Assembly (NCBI GenBank): GCA_963803125.1
Contig: CAWDLR010000002.1
Span: forward strand, 62,001 to 126,000
Length of the DNA: 64,000 nucleotides
Direction: 5' to 3'
Source: G963675935 sp963803125
GTDB taxonomy: Bacteria; Planctomycetota; Planctomycetia; Pirellulales; Thermoguttaceae
The notes below the pieces were generated by a model. The model was not told where the DNA came from, searched no databases, and saw nothing but the letters and a program-made list of their open reading frames with translations. The position numbers and the translations under genes are program-made. Of this stretch, positions 26,093 through 34,713 are shown in pieces. Within the stretch, counting starts at the first letter, position 1. Each line of letters starts with the position of its first letter.

Positions 26093-26886
26093 CTAGTATG
26101 GTCCGTTTCCGACGTAGTGCACTTTGACCCGATCGACCGGCACGATCAATTGGCGGCCGTCCTTCAGCGGCACCGGCACGAACTCGCGCTGCTGCTCGAT
26201 CTGGTGGCCCGTGCGAGCCAGCGCCTGCAAAACGTTCTCGGGAATCGCCGGCGGCACACTCCGCAACCATTGCTCGTCGATGTTCGCACGTTCGACGGCG
26301 GGCACCTCGATCGCGGACCGCGGTTGTTGTCCGTCCGATGACGAAGAGACTGTCACCACCCGCCACGGGCTCGATCCGCCGCCAGCCTGCAAAGGCAAGC
26401 TCACTAGCCTGCTTCCGCGATCGTCCGGCGTCGGCAACGGGGATATTCCCTGGTCGTTGGGCGCGAGCGCAACCAGGTTCGGCCCGCCGGGAGTCCGCCA
26501 GTGGGCAACCCAGGCGTGCTGTGCGACGTTTCCGAGCCACATCGCTGCCAGAAAGCTGGCCGCCATTGCCGAGAGGACCTTCGCCCGGCCGAGCCAAACC
26601 GCTCGCCGCGGCGCGGCCGTCTGCTTATCCAGCGTCGGCGTTTCGCCGCGCAGCGCGGGCGTCCCCCCGCATCCCGCGTGGCGGGTTGCAGGATGGCGCG
26701 GAGCGAGTCGCGCACGCTAGGCATCTCGCCGAAAACTTGTCTCCAGCATTGAGCTTCCAGGAAGGCGAGGGCGCAGCGTCGCCAGCCGCCCGGCTCCTCG
26801 TCGAGTTCGCCGAGCAGTTCCCGCCGCTCTTCCTCACTCAGTTCGTCATCGACCAGACGATCGAGGTGCGTGTCGTCGATGCTCAT
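26093..26886 (-). CDS. Anti-sigma factor with membrane helix, frameshifted
   Basis: The N-terminal frame (26886 to about 26660) begins MSIDDTHLDRLVDDELSEEE, the typical start of a planctomycete anti-sigma factor. The C-terminal frame (to 26093) reads RRAVWLGRAKVLSAMAASFL and AAMWLGNVAQHAWVAHW, one membrane-spanning helix, then a secreted domain ending VDRVKVHYVGNGPY. One missing G in the run of six (CCCCCC on the + strand at 26656-26661) joins them into about 264 residues. It lies 81 bases after the sigma gene and should hold that sigma factor at the membrane. Confidence 0.8.
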
Positions 26887-26967
26887 GGCCGTGCTCCGTA
26901 AAGCCGGGACGAACAACCGGTTCTTTCAGCGGTTTGTTGTCTTTTCGTTGCGAAGCCGCAAGTGGCT

Positions 26968-27591
26968 TCAGTCTCGAATTCCTTCGCTCACCACGTCGAG
27001 CGCCGCCAACTCGGTTCGCAATCGCTGCCGAGCCCGGTGGAGGCGGGCCTCGACGGCGCTATGGCTGATGCCGAGGTGCTCGACCAGGGTGTGGTAGCTC
27101 CAGTTTTCGCTGTATTTCAACATCAGGATTTCCGCGTCTCGCCTGGGCAGACGCGACATTGCCAGTCGTACTTGCGTTCGCCGTTCCTCGGCCAGCAGCC
27201 AACCCAACGGGTCGGCCTGGCGGTTGTCGGCTTCGGTGGGACGGAAACGTTGGGCGTAGTTGTCCACCATTTTCCGCCGCCGCCCTTGCTTACGGCGGTA
27301 CAGCAACGCCTGCCGCACCGCCAAACGATAGAGCCACGGGGCCACTTTTTCCGGATCGTTCAGCGGGGCCCGTTGCCGAACCGCCGCCAGCGACACCTCC
27401 TGCATCACCTCTTCGACCGCTTGCGGTTCGCCCAACCGGGCGCCGATCACCGTTCGCAGCCAACGCCCGTGCTCGGCCAGAGCCCTGGACCAGTCGATGC
27501 AGGCCCCACCCGCTACTGCCTCGGGCTCGTCGCGAGGGTCAGGCGTCTTCATGGCCATGAGAACGTTTCCGCTGCTGGTGGAATCTTGCAT
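26968..27591 (-). CDS. ECF-type RNA polymerase sigma factor
   Basis: 207 residues. Region 2 is EPQAVEEVMQEVSLAAVRQR followed by VAPWLYRLAVRQALLYRRKQ; region 4 ends SRLPRRDAEILMLKYSENWS and HTLVEHLGISHSAVEARLHR. The start at 27591 is the longest; an ATG at 27558 (MAMKTP) is equally possible, and neither has a clear ribosome-binding site. Its downstream neighbours are a membrane anti-sigma factor and a PDZ protein, so it probably controls an envelope response, possibly including its own operon. Confidence 0.92.
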   Translation of the reverse strand: MQDSTSSGNVLMAMKTPDPRDEPEAVAGGACIDWSRALAEHGRWLRTVIGARLGEPQAVEEVMQEVSLAAVRQRAPLNDPEKVAPWLYRLAVRQALLYRRKQGRRRKMVDNYAQRFRPTEADNRQADPLGWLLAEERRTQVRLAMSRLPRRDAEILMLKYSENWSYHTLVEHLGISHSAVEARLHRARQRLRTELAALDVVSEGIRD

Positions 27592-27713
27592 AAGTGGTTG
27601 TCAACAGCTATCCTATGATGGATTATACCACTGCGGTTGCCCGCCCCGGAGAAGGGGTAATAGCGGCCGCTGTTGGCGGTTATTCCGAGTGCAACGTTTT
27701 TCCTGACGCTGTT

Positions 27714-28403
27714 ATGGAACCCTGGATCGGCGCCATCTTGCTCTTGATGCTCGGAATCGGGCTGGCGCTGCTCGAGGTCTTCTTCCCCTCGGCCGGCGTG
27801 CTGGCATTCCTCTCGGCTGCCGCTCTGATTGCGGCCATCGTGATGGGTTTCTACCAGAGTCCCCTGGTCGGGGCACTCGTCTTTGCCGGCGTTGCCCTGG
27901 GGCTGCCGACGGTCGTCGTCTTTGCCCTGCAATACTGGCCGAAGACCGCGATGGGGCGACGTGTCCTGCTGGTCGCCCCCAAGAGCGAAGACGTCCTGCC
28001 CGACAATCCCGACAAGGAGCTTCTTAAGGCATTCATTGGCCGCACGGGCAAGGCGAAGAGCAAGTTGCTGCTAAGCGGAGTGATTACGCTCGACGGCCGC
28101 ACGCTCGACGCGGTGAGTGAGAGCATGCCGGTCGAAGTGGGGCAGACAGTCCGTGTCGTGCAAGTGCGTGGTCACTCACTGGTGGTCCGTCCGGTCGCCG
28201 ACGATGAACCACCCCCCCCGCCTCCCGATCCCTTGCAGCGGACGTACGAGGATCCCTTCGAGCCCCCCCGCAGTAGCCAGCCGTTTGCGGTCAAGATAAG
28301 AAGACCGTTTAGCCGCCGCGTCCATGCCGCGCGGCTGCTGCTGCGGGCGATTCTGCGCCGCGTGGACGCGGCGGCTAAACGGTTCGGGACGCAACCGCCG
28401 TGA
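27714..28403 (+). CDS. NfeD-like membrane protein with repeat-derived C-terminus
   Basis: 229 residues. Three or four membrane helices (IGAILLLMLGIGLALLEVFF; LAFLSAAALIAAIVMGFY; ALVFAGVALGLPTVVVFAL) precede an OB-fold (LLSGVITLDGRTLDAVSESM then VEVGQTVRVVQVRGHSLVV), the NfeD architecture. The last 28 or so residues (PFSRRVHAARLLLRAILRRV) are encoded by a palindromic element at 28305-28382 and are not conserved NfeD sequence. The start at 27714 (MEPWIGAILLL) was chosen because the upstream codons show no helix pattern. NfeD proteins partner with FloA, encoded next. Confidence 0.88.
   Translation: MEPWIGAILLLMLGIGLALLEVFFPSAGVLAFLSAAALIAAIVMGFYQSPLVGALVFAGVALGLPTVVVFALQYWPKTAMGRRVLLVAPKSEDVLPDNPDKELLKAFIGRTGKAKSKLLLSGVITLDGRTLDAVSESMPVEVGQTVRVVQVRGHSLVVRPVADDEPPPPPPDPLQRTYEDPFEPPRSSQPFAVKIRRPFSRRVHAARLLLRAILRRVDAAAKRFGTQPP
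28305..28382. repeat. MITE-like palindrome inserted at the 3' end of the NfeD gene
   Basis: CCGTTTAGCCGCCGCGTCCA at the left is inverted at the right (GTGGACGCGGCGGCTAAACG G). The element is the same family as 21478-21547. It lies inside the NfeD-like reading frame, which it extends to a stop at 28401. Confidence 0.88.
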
Positions 28404-28508
28404 TCCGCTGCTGCACCTCGATACCTCCCCGGCTTGACAGCGGCAAGCGGCGGGGCGATGTTAAGGGGCAGAAGACAATAAGCCCTTATCACTGTCGCGG
28501 AGTCCTCC

Positions 28509-29576
28509 ATGTTGCTTATCGCTCAAATCCCCGCGGAGACCTGGCAGGTGCTGGTCATTATCGGCATTGTGGTCGGCCTGTTTCTCGGGCTGGTTTTTCT
28601 GGCGATCTTCGCGCGGTATTTCCGTCTCTGGATTCAATCGGTCACCACCGGCGCGGGCATCGGCATCTGGGATTTGCTGGGCATGACCTTCCGCAAGGTC
28701 AATCCGACGGTGATCGTCCGCAGCAAGATCATGGCGGTGCAGGCGGGGATCGGCCGCGAGCAGGGGGTCACCTCGAAGGCCCTCGAAGCTCACTACCTCG
28801 CCGGCGGCAATGTCCCCTTGGTGATCCGCGCCCTGATCGCCGCTGCCAAGGCTAAGCTGGTCGAGCTCGATTTCAAACTGGCCACCGCCATCGACCTGGC
28901 CGGCCGCAACGTCTTGGAGGCCGTGCAAACCAGCGTCAATCCGAAGGTGATCGACTGCCCCGGCCGCGGCGCCGGCAAGGACTCGTTGGACGGTGTGGCC
29001 CAGAACGGCATACAATTAAAGGTCCGAGCCAGGGTCACTGTGCGTGCGAACCTGCGGCAGTTGATCGGCGGCGCCACGGAAGAGACGATCATCGCCCGGG
29101 TGGGCGAAGGGATCGTCAGCGCCATCGGCTCGGCAACGTCGCACTTGCAGGTGCTGGAGAATCCCGACCGCATCTCGAAAACCGTGCTGGCCCGCCGATT
29201 GGATGCCCAAACCGCGTTTGAAATCGTGTCGATCGATATCGCTGACGTCAACGTGGGCGAGAACATTGGCGCCCGCTTGCAGGCCGACCAGGCCGAGGCC
29301 GACACGCGGGTCGCGCGGGCGAACGCCGAGGGTCGCCGCGCGATGGCGGTCGCCGAGGAGCAGGAGATGATCGCCCAGATCGAGCAGAATCGCGCCAAGG
29401 TGCTGGAAGCCGAGGCGGAGGTGCCCAAGGCCATCGCCCACGCCTTCCAGTCGGGCAAGCTCGGGCTGATGGATTACTACAAACTCCGCAACATCCAGGC
29501 CGACACCGACATGCGTTCGTCGATCGCCAAGGCCGGCATGACTGCGACGGGCAGGAAGACGAGCAACACGGGATGA
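28509..29576 (+). CDS. floA: Flotillin-like protein FloA
   Basis: 355 residues. An N-terminal membrane hairpin (VLVIIGIVVGLFLGLVFLAI) is followed by the SPFH domain (NPTVIVRSKIMAVQAGIG; GIQLKVRARVTVRANLRQLI) and a coiled-coil flotillin end (RLQADQAEADTRVARANAEG; EQNRAKVLEAEAEVPKAIAH). The family forms membrane microdomain scaffolds. NfeD is encoded just upstream and a membrane-anchored partner just downstream (stop/start overlap), forming a three-gene operon. Confidence 0.95.
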   Translation: MLLIAQIPAETWQVLVIIGIVVGLFLGLVFLAIFARYFRLWIQSVTTGAGIGIWDLLGMTFRKVNPTVIVRSKIMAVQAGIGREQGVTSKALEAHYLAGGNVPLVIRALIAAAKAKLVELDFKLATAIDLAGRNVLEAVQTSVNPKVIDCPGRGAGKDSLDGVAQNGIQLKVRARVTVRANLRQLIGGATEETIIARVGEGIVSAIGSATSHLQVLENPDRISKTVLARRLDAQTAFEIVSIDIADVNVGENIGARLQADQAEADTRVARANAEGRRAMAVAEEQEMIAQIEQNRAKVLEAEAEVPKAIAHAFQSGKLGLMDYYKLRNIQADTDMRSSIAKAGMTATGRKTSNTG

Positions 29577-30256
29577 ACGCCTTCGCCCCATTACTGGCCG
29601 CCAACGATGCCGAGCTGGTCAAGCTTGTCATCATCGTCGTCTTTGGCATTCTCGTGGGGATTGGGAAGTTCATTGCGATGGTGCAGAAGGGGAAGCCGCC
29701 GGCGGCGATGGGGCAACGTCCCGCGCCGCCGCCCGCCGCCAACGCGAATCTGGCCAATGCGAATGCCGCCAACGAAATCGAGGAGTTCATGCGGCGTGCC
29801 GCGGCCAGGCCCCGCCCGCAGGCGAACGCCGGGTCGATTCGCCGCTCTCCGCAACCGCAGCTTCGTCCGCAGGTCGAGAAACCGGTGCAGGCTCAAGTGG
29901 TTTCCACGGAGCCGGTCGGCGCGAGGATTGCCAAAGACGTCGAGCGCGATCTCGACACGCAGGAGTTTGGCAAGCGCACCGGCCAACTCGGCAGCGAAGT
30001 GACCCAGGCCGTCGGCGAGATCGATCAGCACTTGCACCAGGTCTTCGACCACTACGTCAGCAATCTGGAGTTGCTGCCGGGCGAAGCGGCGGCCGCGCCC
30101 GCGGCCGTCGGGCCCGTGGAAGTCAGCGAGCAATCGCTTCTCGACATTCCCGCCACCTTCGCCACCGGTTTGACCGATCTGCTGGTCAATCCCGAGTCGA
30201 TTCGCCAGGCGGTCGTTCTCAACGAGATTCTCCACCGGCCGGAAGAGCGCTGGTGA
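29573..30256 (+). CDS. Membrane-anchored protein coupled to FloA
   Basis: 227 residues; its ATG overlaps the floA stop (ATGA). One N-terminal helix (LVKLVIIVVFGILVGIGKFI) is followed by an Ala/Pro/Asn-rich linker (PPPAANANLANANAANEIEE) and a polar C-terminal region ending VVLNEILHRPEERW. I recognise no domain. Co-translation with FloA suggests it works in the same membrane assembly. The end of the gene lies 24 bases before a REP hairpin at 30281. Confidence 0.75.
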   Translation: MNAFAPLLAANDAELVKLVIIVVFGILVGIGKFIAMVQKGKPPAAMGQRPAPPPAANANLANANAANEIEEFMRRAAARPRPQANAGSIRRSPQPQLRPQVEKPVQAQVVSTEPVGARIAKDVERDLDTQEFGKRTGQLGSEVTQAVGEIDQHLHQVFDHYVSNLELLPGEAAAAPAAVGPVEVSEQSLLDIPATFATGLTDLLVNPESIRQAVVLNEILHRPEERW

Positions 30257-30280
30257 GCAACCGCCGTTTTGCTTACTATG

Positions 30281-30307
30281 TTGGGGTGGCAGTTGTACCG
30301 CCACCCC
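30281..30307. repeat. REP hairpin upstream of the RAYT gene
   Basis: TTGGGGTGGCAGTTGTACCG then CCACCCC: arms of about 12 bp. It ends 15 bases before the RAYT start codon and shares its first 18 bases with the copy after the gene. Confidence 0.9.
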
Positions 30308-30322
30308 TGGGGCCGCCTAACA

Positions 30323-30880
30323 ATGCCACGCTCCTATCGCGCAACCCACGACGCCAACTACGCCTACTTCATTACATGCTCGGTTGTCGATTGGCTCCCG
30401 TTGTTTGAGGACCAGGCGTATCGCAAGATCATTCTCGACAGCCTCGCATACCTGCGCGAGAATAAAGCTGTCAAGCTAAATGCTTTTGTGGTGATGTCAA
30501 CGCACTTGCACACAGTTCTTTGGCCGCACGGCGGTGTGAATATCTCGGACGTGCTGCGCGACCTCAAGCGTCACACATCGCGAGCCATTTCCCGCGAGGC
30601 CACCAGGCAAGCCCACGACAAGTATTTGCGCGCCTTCGCCGCCGCCAGGACGACTTTTCGCAGTGGGCGAGGGTCCGACCACCAGGTCTGGCAAGAGGGT
30701 TCGCACCCTGAGGCGATCTACGACGGCGATTTCGCTCGGCAGAAGATCGAATACATCCACAATAATCCTGTAAAGGCGGGACTGGTCGGCAAGGCCGAGG
30801 AGTGGCCATATTCCAGTGCCCGAGCGTATCTCTTGCGAGAACCGACGTATCCACCAACGGATATTATGGATTTGCGCTGA
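30323..30880 (+). mobile_element. REP-associated tyrosine transposase (RAYT, Y1/HUH family)
   Basis: 185 residues. The start MPRSYRATHDANYAYFITCS is followed by the HUH metal-binding motif in FVVMSTHLHTVLWPHGG and the catalytic tyrosine helix RQKIEYIHNNPVKAGLVGKA, which matches RAYT proteins (IS200/IS605-like, TnpA_REP). REP hairpins flank the gene at 30281-30307 and 30896-30922. RAYTs are normally single-copy domesticated transposases that cut and mobilise such hairpins, and the same hairpin is scattered through this window. It appears intact. Confidence 0.92.
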
Positions 30881-30895
30881 GCGCGGTTGGGGATG

Positions 30896-30922
30896 TTGGG
30901 GTGGCAGTTGCACTGCCACTCT
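30896..30922. repeat. REP hairpin downstream of the RAYT gene
   Basis: TTGGGGTGGCAGTTGCACTG then CCACTCTGG: same family as 30281 with one arm mutated. Both flanks begin ATGTTGGGGTGGCAGTTG. Confidence 0.85.
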
Positions 30923-30931
30923 GGAAGGGGC

Positions 30932-31606
30932 TTACGCAGGAATCTCGGGTTTGAGTTCACCACGCCGAAGTCTGTCCAATTGAGACAGACGCTCCTGCAA
31001 TTCTGCCGCCTCAAGAAAGCCATCACGGTAAAGACCGCGTAGAAACTCATCGGCCGGAACGTCGTTTTTTCGGTTGTTACACTGTCGGCAGGCCGCCACG
31101 AGATTTCGGTAGCTGTTGTTCCCTTCGGGTCTTGACGCTACGTGCTCGATAACGTAGTTGGACTTGTTGACGTCCCGCAGGCAGTAGAAGCAATGGTGTT
31201 TCTCGCGTTCAAGAATCAACATGCGATTCTCGCGTACATCGAAGAAATCCATTTCTTCGACCGAGATCGGCGCACACTCGACAGCAGCCTCCACTAACCC
31301 GGGAATCTCACTCGGCAAACTCAAACGAATACGAGTTCCACTTCGTTCAGTGCCGAGCAACTTCGGACACTGTTTTGATTCGAGGGATTGGACCTTTTTG
31401 TAACACGTGCCCTCACTCATCGGTTTTCCCTTCTCTCCAACACCGAAAGCCATCTTCTGCCTCGCCGAATTGAAGCCAATAAGGACTTCGTCGAGGCCGA
31501 TCAATCGGCTATGTCTGAAGATATACAGATAGACTGCCTGTTCGTACGTGTCGAGGTTTGGGGCGAGACGATCCTGGAACTCGCCGAAGAATTGCTGTAC
31601 GTCCAT
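30932..31606 (-). CDS. HNH endonuclease with N-terminal helical domain
   Basis: 224 residues. The N-terminal 115 residues (MDVQQFFGEFQDRLAPNLDT; QAVYLYIFRHSRLIGLDEVL) resemble a winged-helix, replication-initiator-like fold. The C-terminal HNH nuclease has the zinc CFYCLRDV, the catalytic NYVIEHVASRPEGNNSYRNL and CRQCNNRKND. Its substrate is unknown; such stand-alone HNH genes are often mobile. The gene is convergent with the RAYT. Confidence 0.82.
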   Translation of the reverse strand: MDVQQFFGEFQDRLAPNLDTYEQAVYLYIFRHSRLIGLDEVLIGFNSARQKMAFGVGEKGKPMSEGTCYKKVQSLESKQCPKLLGTERSGTRIRLSLPSEIPGLVEAAVECAPISVEEMDFFDVRENRMLILEREKHHCFYCLRDVNKSNYVIEHVASRPEGNNSYRNLVAACRQCNNRKNDVPADEFLRGLYRDGFLEAAELQERLSQLDRLRRGELKPEIPA

Positions 31607-31724
31607 TTGTTGCGCCTTTACCGTAGCCGCTAGGACGGTGAAAGAACATCCCTATGAGGATGAAAGACAATCCAACTCAGACCAGCGCAATCCATCGTAA
31701 GGCTCGCCGAGCGGCGGAGAAATG

Positions 31725-31891
31725 GGGGTGGCAGTGCAAGTGCCGCCCCAACGTGTTCGGGCGAGCGCACAGTCGGCGTCCGTGAGCCAATCAAGGGGTG
31801 GCAGTGCAACTGCCACCCCAACGTGTTCGGGCGCGCGACGAGTCCGACTTCGCGAACCAATCATGGGGTGGCAGTGCAACTGCCACCCCAA
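31725..31891. repeat. REP array: three hairpins at exact 70-bp intervals
   Basis: GGGGTGGCAGTGCAAGTGCC-type hairpins start at 31725, 31795 and 31865. Each is followed by CCAACGTGTTCGGGCG in the first two copies, so the unit is a 70-bp hairpin plus spacer. The hairpin is the RAYT family. No gene is seen between 31607 and 31911. Confidence 0.92.
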
Positions 31892-31911
31892 CCCGGTGAT
31901 GAAGGCGATCG

Positions 31912-32799
31912 TCACTTCTCGGGGGCCGGCTCTGTCCCCGGTTCCGGCAGTCCGTCGTCCTTGTCTTTCTGCGCGGCCTTTGCCGCCTTCTTGGCCGGGG
32001 GCTTGGCGGGCCGCTCTTTCTTGTCGGCGTTGTCAGCCTTCTCCGCCTTGTCGGCATCCGGGACGTCGGGCAGTTTGATCGTAACGTCGGTGGCCTGCAC
32101 CATGTTCGCCTGACGCGGGTTGGTCTGACGCGCCGCGGCGATTCCTTTTACGGAGACCTCTTGACCGGGGCGGGCGAGACTCAGATCGGCCATGTCGACG
32201 GCGATCCTGGGCTGGTCGCCCAGCTCGAACGACAGCGCCGCGCCGCGGCCCGGTTGGACCGAGAGCGACTTGTCGCGATTGACGACCAGCCGGCCGACAA
32301 TGCGGCAGTGGCCGACGATCTGCGCGCGGCCGGCCTTTCCGCTGTGCCCCCGCTTGGCCGACTTGTCGAGATCGTTGCCGCCGAGACCGCTGTCGGAAAA
32401 GACCCCCGCCTGTTTATCCCGCGTCAATGAGGTGATCGTCAGAGAGTCGATCTTTCCCTGGATTCTGTTGCGGTTGTCGATGTCCGCGCTAAGCTCGACG
32501 ATCATATTCGATCGCAGGCTGTCAGTGGCCGCACTGCCGGTGACTTGCACCTTGGTGCCGACCTGCCACTTCGACTGGCGCACGATCGCGACCCTCCACA
32601 CCTGGTTGTTTCCGTTGGAGACGACGATCCCTTCGCGACCGACGCCCTGGATCGTGCCGGTGAACTCCACCGGTTGCACCCCGCCTTGTTGTCGTCCCAT
32701 CAACGCGGAACGGTGCGGGTTCATGGGGACCATTTGGGCCTGAAGCCACGCCGGCAGGCAGAGCGCCATGCTGGCAGCGAGAAAAAGATAGCGTGACAC
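31912..32799 (-). CDS. Secreted hypothetical protein with Lys/Ala/Pro-rich tail
   Basis: 295 residues. The start MSRYLFLAASMALCLPAWLQ is a signal peptide. The body has two beta-rich repeats (VEFTGTIQGVGREGIVVSNG; VQVTGSAATDSLRSNMIVEL) and later KGIAAARQTNPRQANMVQAT, an OB-fold-like pattern. The last 55 residues are Lys/Ala/Asp/Pro-rich (DADKAEKADNADKKERPAKP). Family not recognised. It is transcribed toward the REP array. Confidence 0.72.
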   Translation of the reverse strand: MSRYLFLAASMALCLPAWLQAQMVPMNPHRSALMGRQQGGVQPVEFTGTIQGVGREGIVVSNGNNQVWRVAIVRQSKWQVGTKVQVTGSAATDSLRSNMIVELSADIDNRNRIQGKIDSLTITSLTRDKQAGVFSDSGLGGNDLDKSAKRGHSGKAGRAQIVGHCRIVGRLVVNRDKSLSVQPGRGAALSFELGDQPRIAVDMADLSLARPGQEVSVKGIAAARQTNPRQANMVQATDVTIKLPDVPDADKAEKADNADKKERPAKPPAKKAAKAAQKDKDDGLPEPGTEPAPEK

Positions 32800-33121
32800 G
32801 GGGAAGCTCCTTGCAAGGGCACTGCCGGCGATTCCTCTTCTCCCAACACAGGATCAGGTTGATCGGCCAACCGACTCGCCAGCCGCAGCCGTATTTGTCA
32901 ACATACCCCCCGGCAACGTCGTTGCACAGAGTTATTCTAGTCGAAAGACGGACGCAATGCAAAACGCCCGCCGAGCAATCGGCTGCAAGTCCCGGAAATA
33001 TATCGCTTGGGGGGACAACCCACCGTTCGCCCTCCCGCCGGACTGTTGCCGCCGGGCTGCACTGTTTAGAATGGGAAAAAGCCGATTCCGCACCGAGGAT
33101 TTCTCCATTTGTTTCATCGCC

Positions 33122-33919
33122 ATGAACGATCCGCAACAGATTACCGTTCCCCAATTCACCGCTATGAAGGCGGCAGGCCACAAGATCAGCATGCTCACCG
33201 CCTACGACTACGCCCTGGCCGGTCTGGTCGATGCGGCCGGCATCGAGGGAATTCTGGTCGGCGACAGCCTTTCGATGGTCGTGCAGGGGCACGGCACGAC
33301 CCTGCCGGTGACGCTGGAGGAGATGATCTACCACGCCGAGATGGTGGGCCGGGCCGTGCGGCACGCCCTGGTCGTGGTCGATATGCCGTTCCCCAGCTTC
33401 CATCTGGGGACGTACCGGGCCATCGAAAGCGCCGGCCGCATCCTCAAAGAGACGCGCTGCCAGGCGGTGAAGCTGGAAGGGGGCGTCGAACAGGCCGAGG
33501 TGATTTCCGCGCTGGTTTCGGCCGGCATCCCGGTGATGGCCCATTGCGGACTGCGGCCGCAGAGCATTCACCAACTCGGCGGCTACCGCGTGCAGCGCGA
33601 CGAGCGGCAACTGCTGGCCGACGCCCAGGCGGCCGAGATTTCCGGGGCGTTCGCCGTCGTGTTGGAGTGCATTCCCGCCGCCACCGCCGCGCGGATCACC
33701 GCCTCGGTGCGGATTCCCACCATCGGCATCGGCGCCGGACCCGATTGCGACGGCCAGGTGCTCGTGCTGCACGATCTGCTCGGATTGAACCCCGGCCACG
33801 TGCCGCGGCACGTGAAGGCCTACGCCGATCTGAAGAAGGCGACGATCGATGCCGTCGGCCGCTACCGCGACGAAGTCCGCGCGGGAAAGTTTCCCGGCGA
33901 GGAACACGCGTTTCAGTGA
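33122..33919 (+). CDS. panB: 3-methyl-2-oxobutanoate hydroxymethyltransferase
   Basis: 265 residues. PanB transfers a hydroxymethyl group from methylenetetrahydrofolate to 2-oxoisovalerate, the first committed step of pantothenate synthesis. Conserved motifs are in order: ISMLTAYDYALAGLVDAAGI, VGDSLSMVVQGHGTTLPVTL, KLEGGVEQAEVISALVSAGI, the catalytic Glu region VLECIPAATA, and IGIGAGPDCDGQVLVLHDLL. The start MNDPQQITVPQF at 33122 fits the family length; longer in-frame starts add unconserved residues. The downstream 105-aa gene is unrelated. Confidence 0.95.
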   Translation: MNDPQQITVPQFTAMKAAGHKISMLTAYDYALAGLVDAAGIEGILVGDSLSMVVQGHGTTLPVTLEEMIYHAEMVGRAVRHALVVVDMPFPSFHLGTYRAIESAGRILKETRCQAVKLEGGVEQAEVISALVSAGIPVMAHCGLRPQSIHQLGGYRVQRDERQLLADAQAAEISGAFAVVLECIPAATAARITASVRIPTIGIGAGPDCDGQVLVLHDLLGLNPGHVPRHVKAYADLKKATIDAVGRYRDEVRAGKFPGEEHAFQ

Positions 33920-33943
33920 TGCAGATTCGCGCGGAGGCATAAG

Positions 33944-34261
33944 ATGCACCCGATTCTGGAAAAGTGTTACAAGCGCTGTCCGCGTATCTACGGATTTGCA
34001 ATGTTGTCGGTCGGAGTCGTTCTTGCTCTGTGTTGTCGCCGAAGCGTCTCCTGGACGTTCCTTCTGATCATACTCTCGACAGGTTTTGGAGCCGGAGGTT
34101 TGCTGCTTCTAATCTTGGGGGCAAAGTGTTTTGCGTGGGACGCGCGATGGAATGCAATTCTGAAGGGTCACAGGATTTCGATGTGGGAGGCCCTGGTCGC
34201 GCTTGCGGCGGGGGCTGGCTTGCTGGTTGCGTCGGCGCTGGTCTGGAGGGCTCTTCCCTAG
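33944..34261 (+). CDS. Small membrane protein, 105 aa
   Basis: Begins MHPILEKCYKRCPRIYGFAM. It has three predicted helices: GFAMLSVGVVLALCC, FLLIILSTGFGAGGLLLLI and WEALVALAAGAGLLVASALV. No family recognised. It starts 24 bases after panB and may be its operon partner by position only. Confidence 0.5.
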   Translation: MHPILEKCYKRCPRIYGFAMLSVGVVLALCCRRSVSWTFLLIILSTGFGAGGLLLLILGAKCFAWDARWNAILKGHRISMWEALVALAAGAGLLVASALVWRALP

Positions 34262-34372
34262 GTGATGGCTCGTCAGGGCGCGGTGCGTCGGGCGTGCGGG
34301 AAGCGCTCTTTGGATTCAGATGGACTCGGACTGCACGCGGTTCGCAGTATGCGACATGCCTCCACCGTAAAG

Positions 34373-34406
34373 CGGATCATTTCGTTGACATCACCGAAAT
34401 GATCCG
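34373..34406. promoter_or_regulatory. Perfect 12-bp inverted repeat
   Basis: CGGATCATTTCG and CGAAATGATCCG face each other around a 10-base spacer that begins TTGACA. It lies in the 450-base gap 34262-34713, which otherwise shows no gene. It could be an operator for the PEP-CTERM gene about 310 bases downstream or a hairpin terminator of the panB transcript; there is no U-run. Confidence 0.5.
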
Positions 34407-34713
34407 AATCCGTGTCACCACGCCGACGTGCAGCTCTGCCGGCTGAACGGTGCCTCGGGGTAAATTCGCCGCGGTCAACGTGTCTTGTCGTGCGGCCCCC
34501 TACCGCAAAACGCCCCATCCTATCCGGCCCACAAAGGGCATTGTGACGGTTGCAGAAGATAGGTAGGATGACGAGAGGTGGCGTTTCTTGCCACGACGGA
34601 ACAGTTTCTTACCGCGGCGGGGTAGACATTCTTGCACGCTGCGCGGGACGCGGCGAGCAGGGCGGACGATGCGCCTGCCTTACGGGACACAGCTTTGAGG
34701 AGGCACGAGCGAG

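Noticed and set aside
28305..28382. A separate small gene at the end of the NfeD-like gene
   Set aside because: The sequence is a palindromic element repeated at 21478, not a gene.
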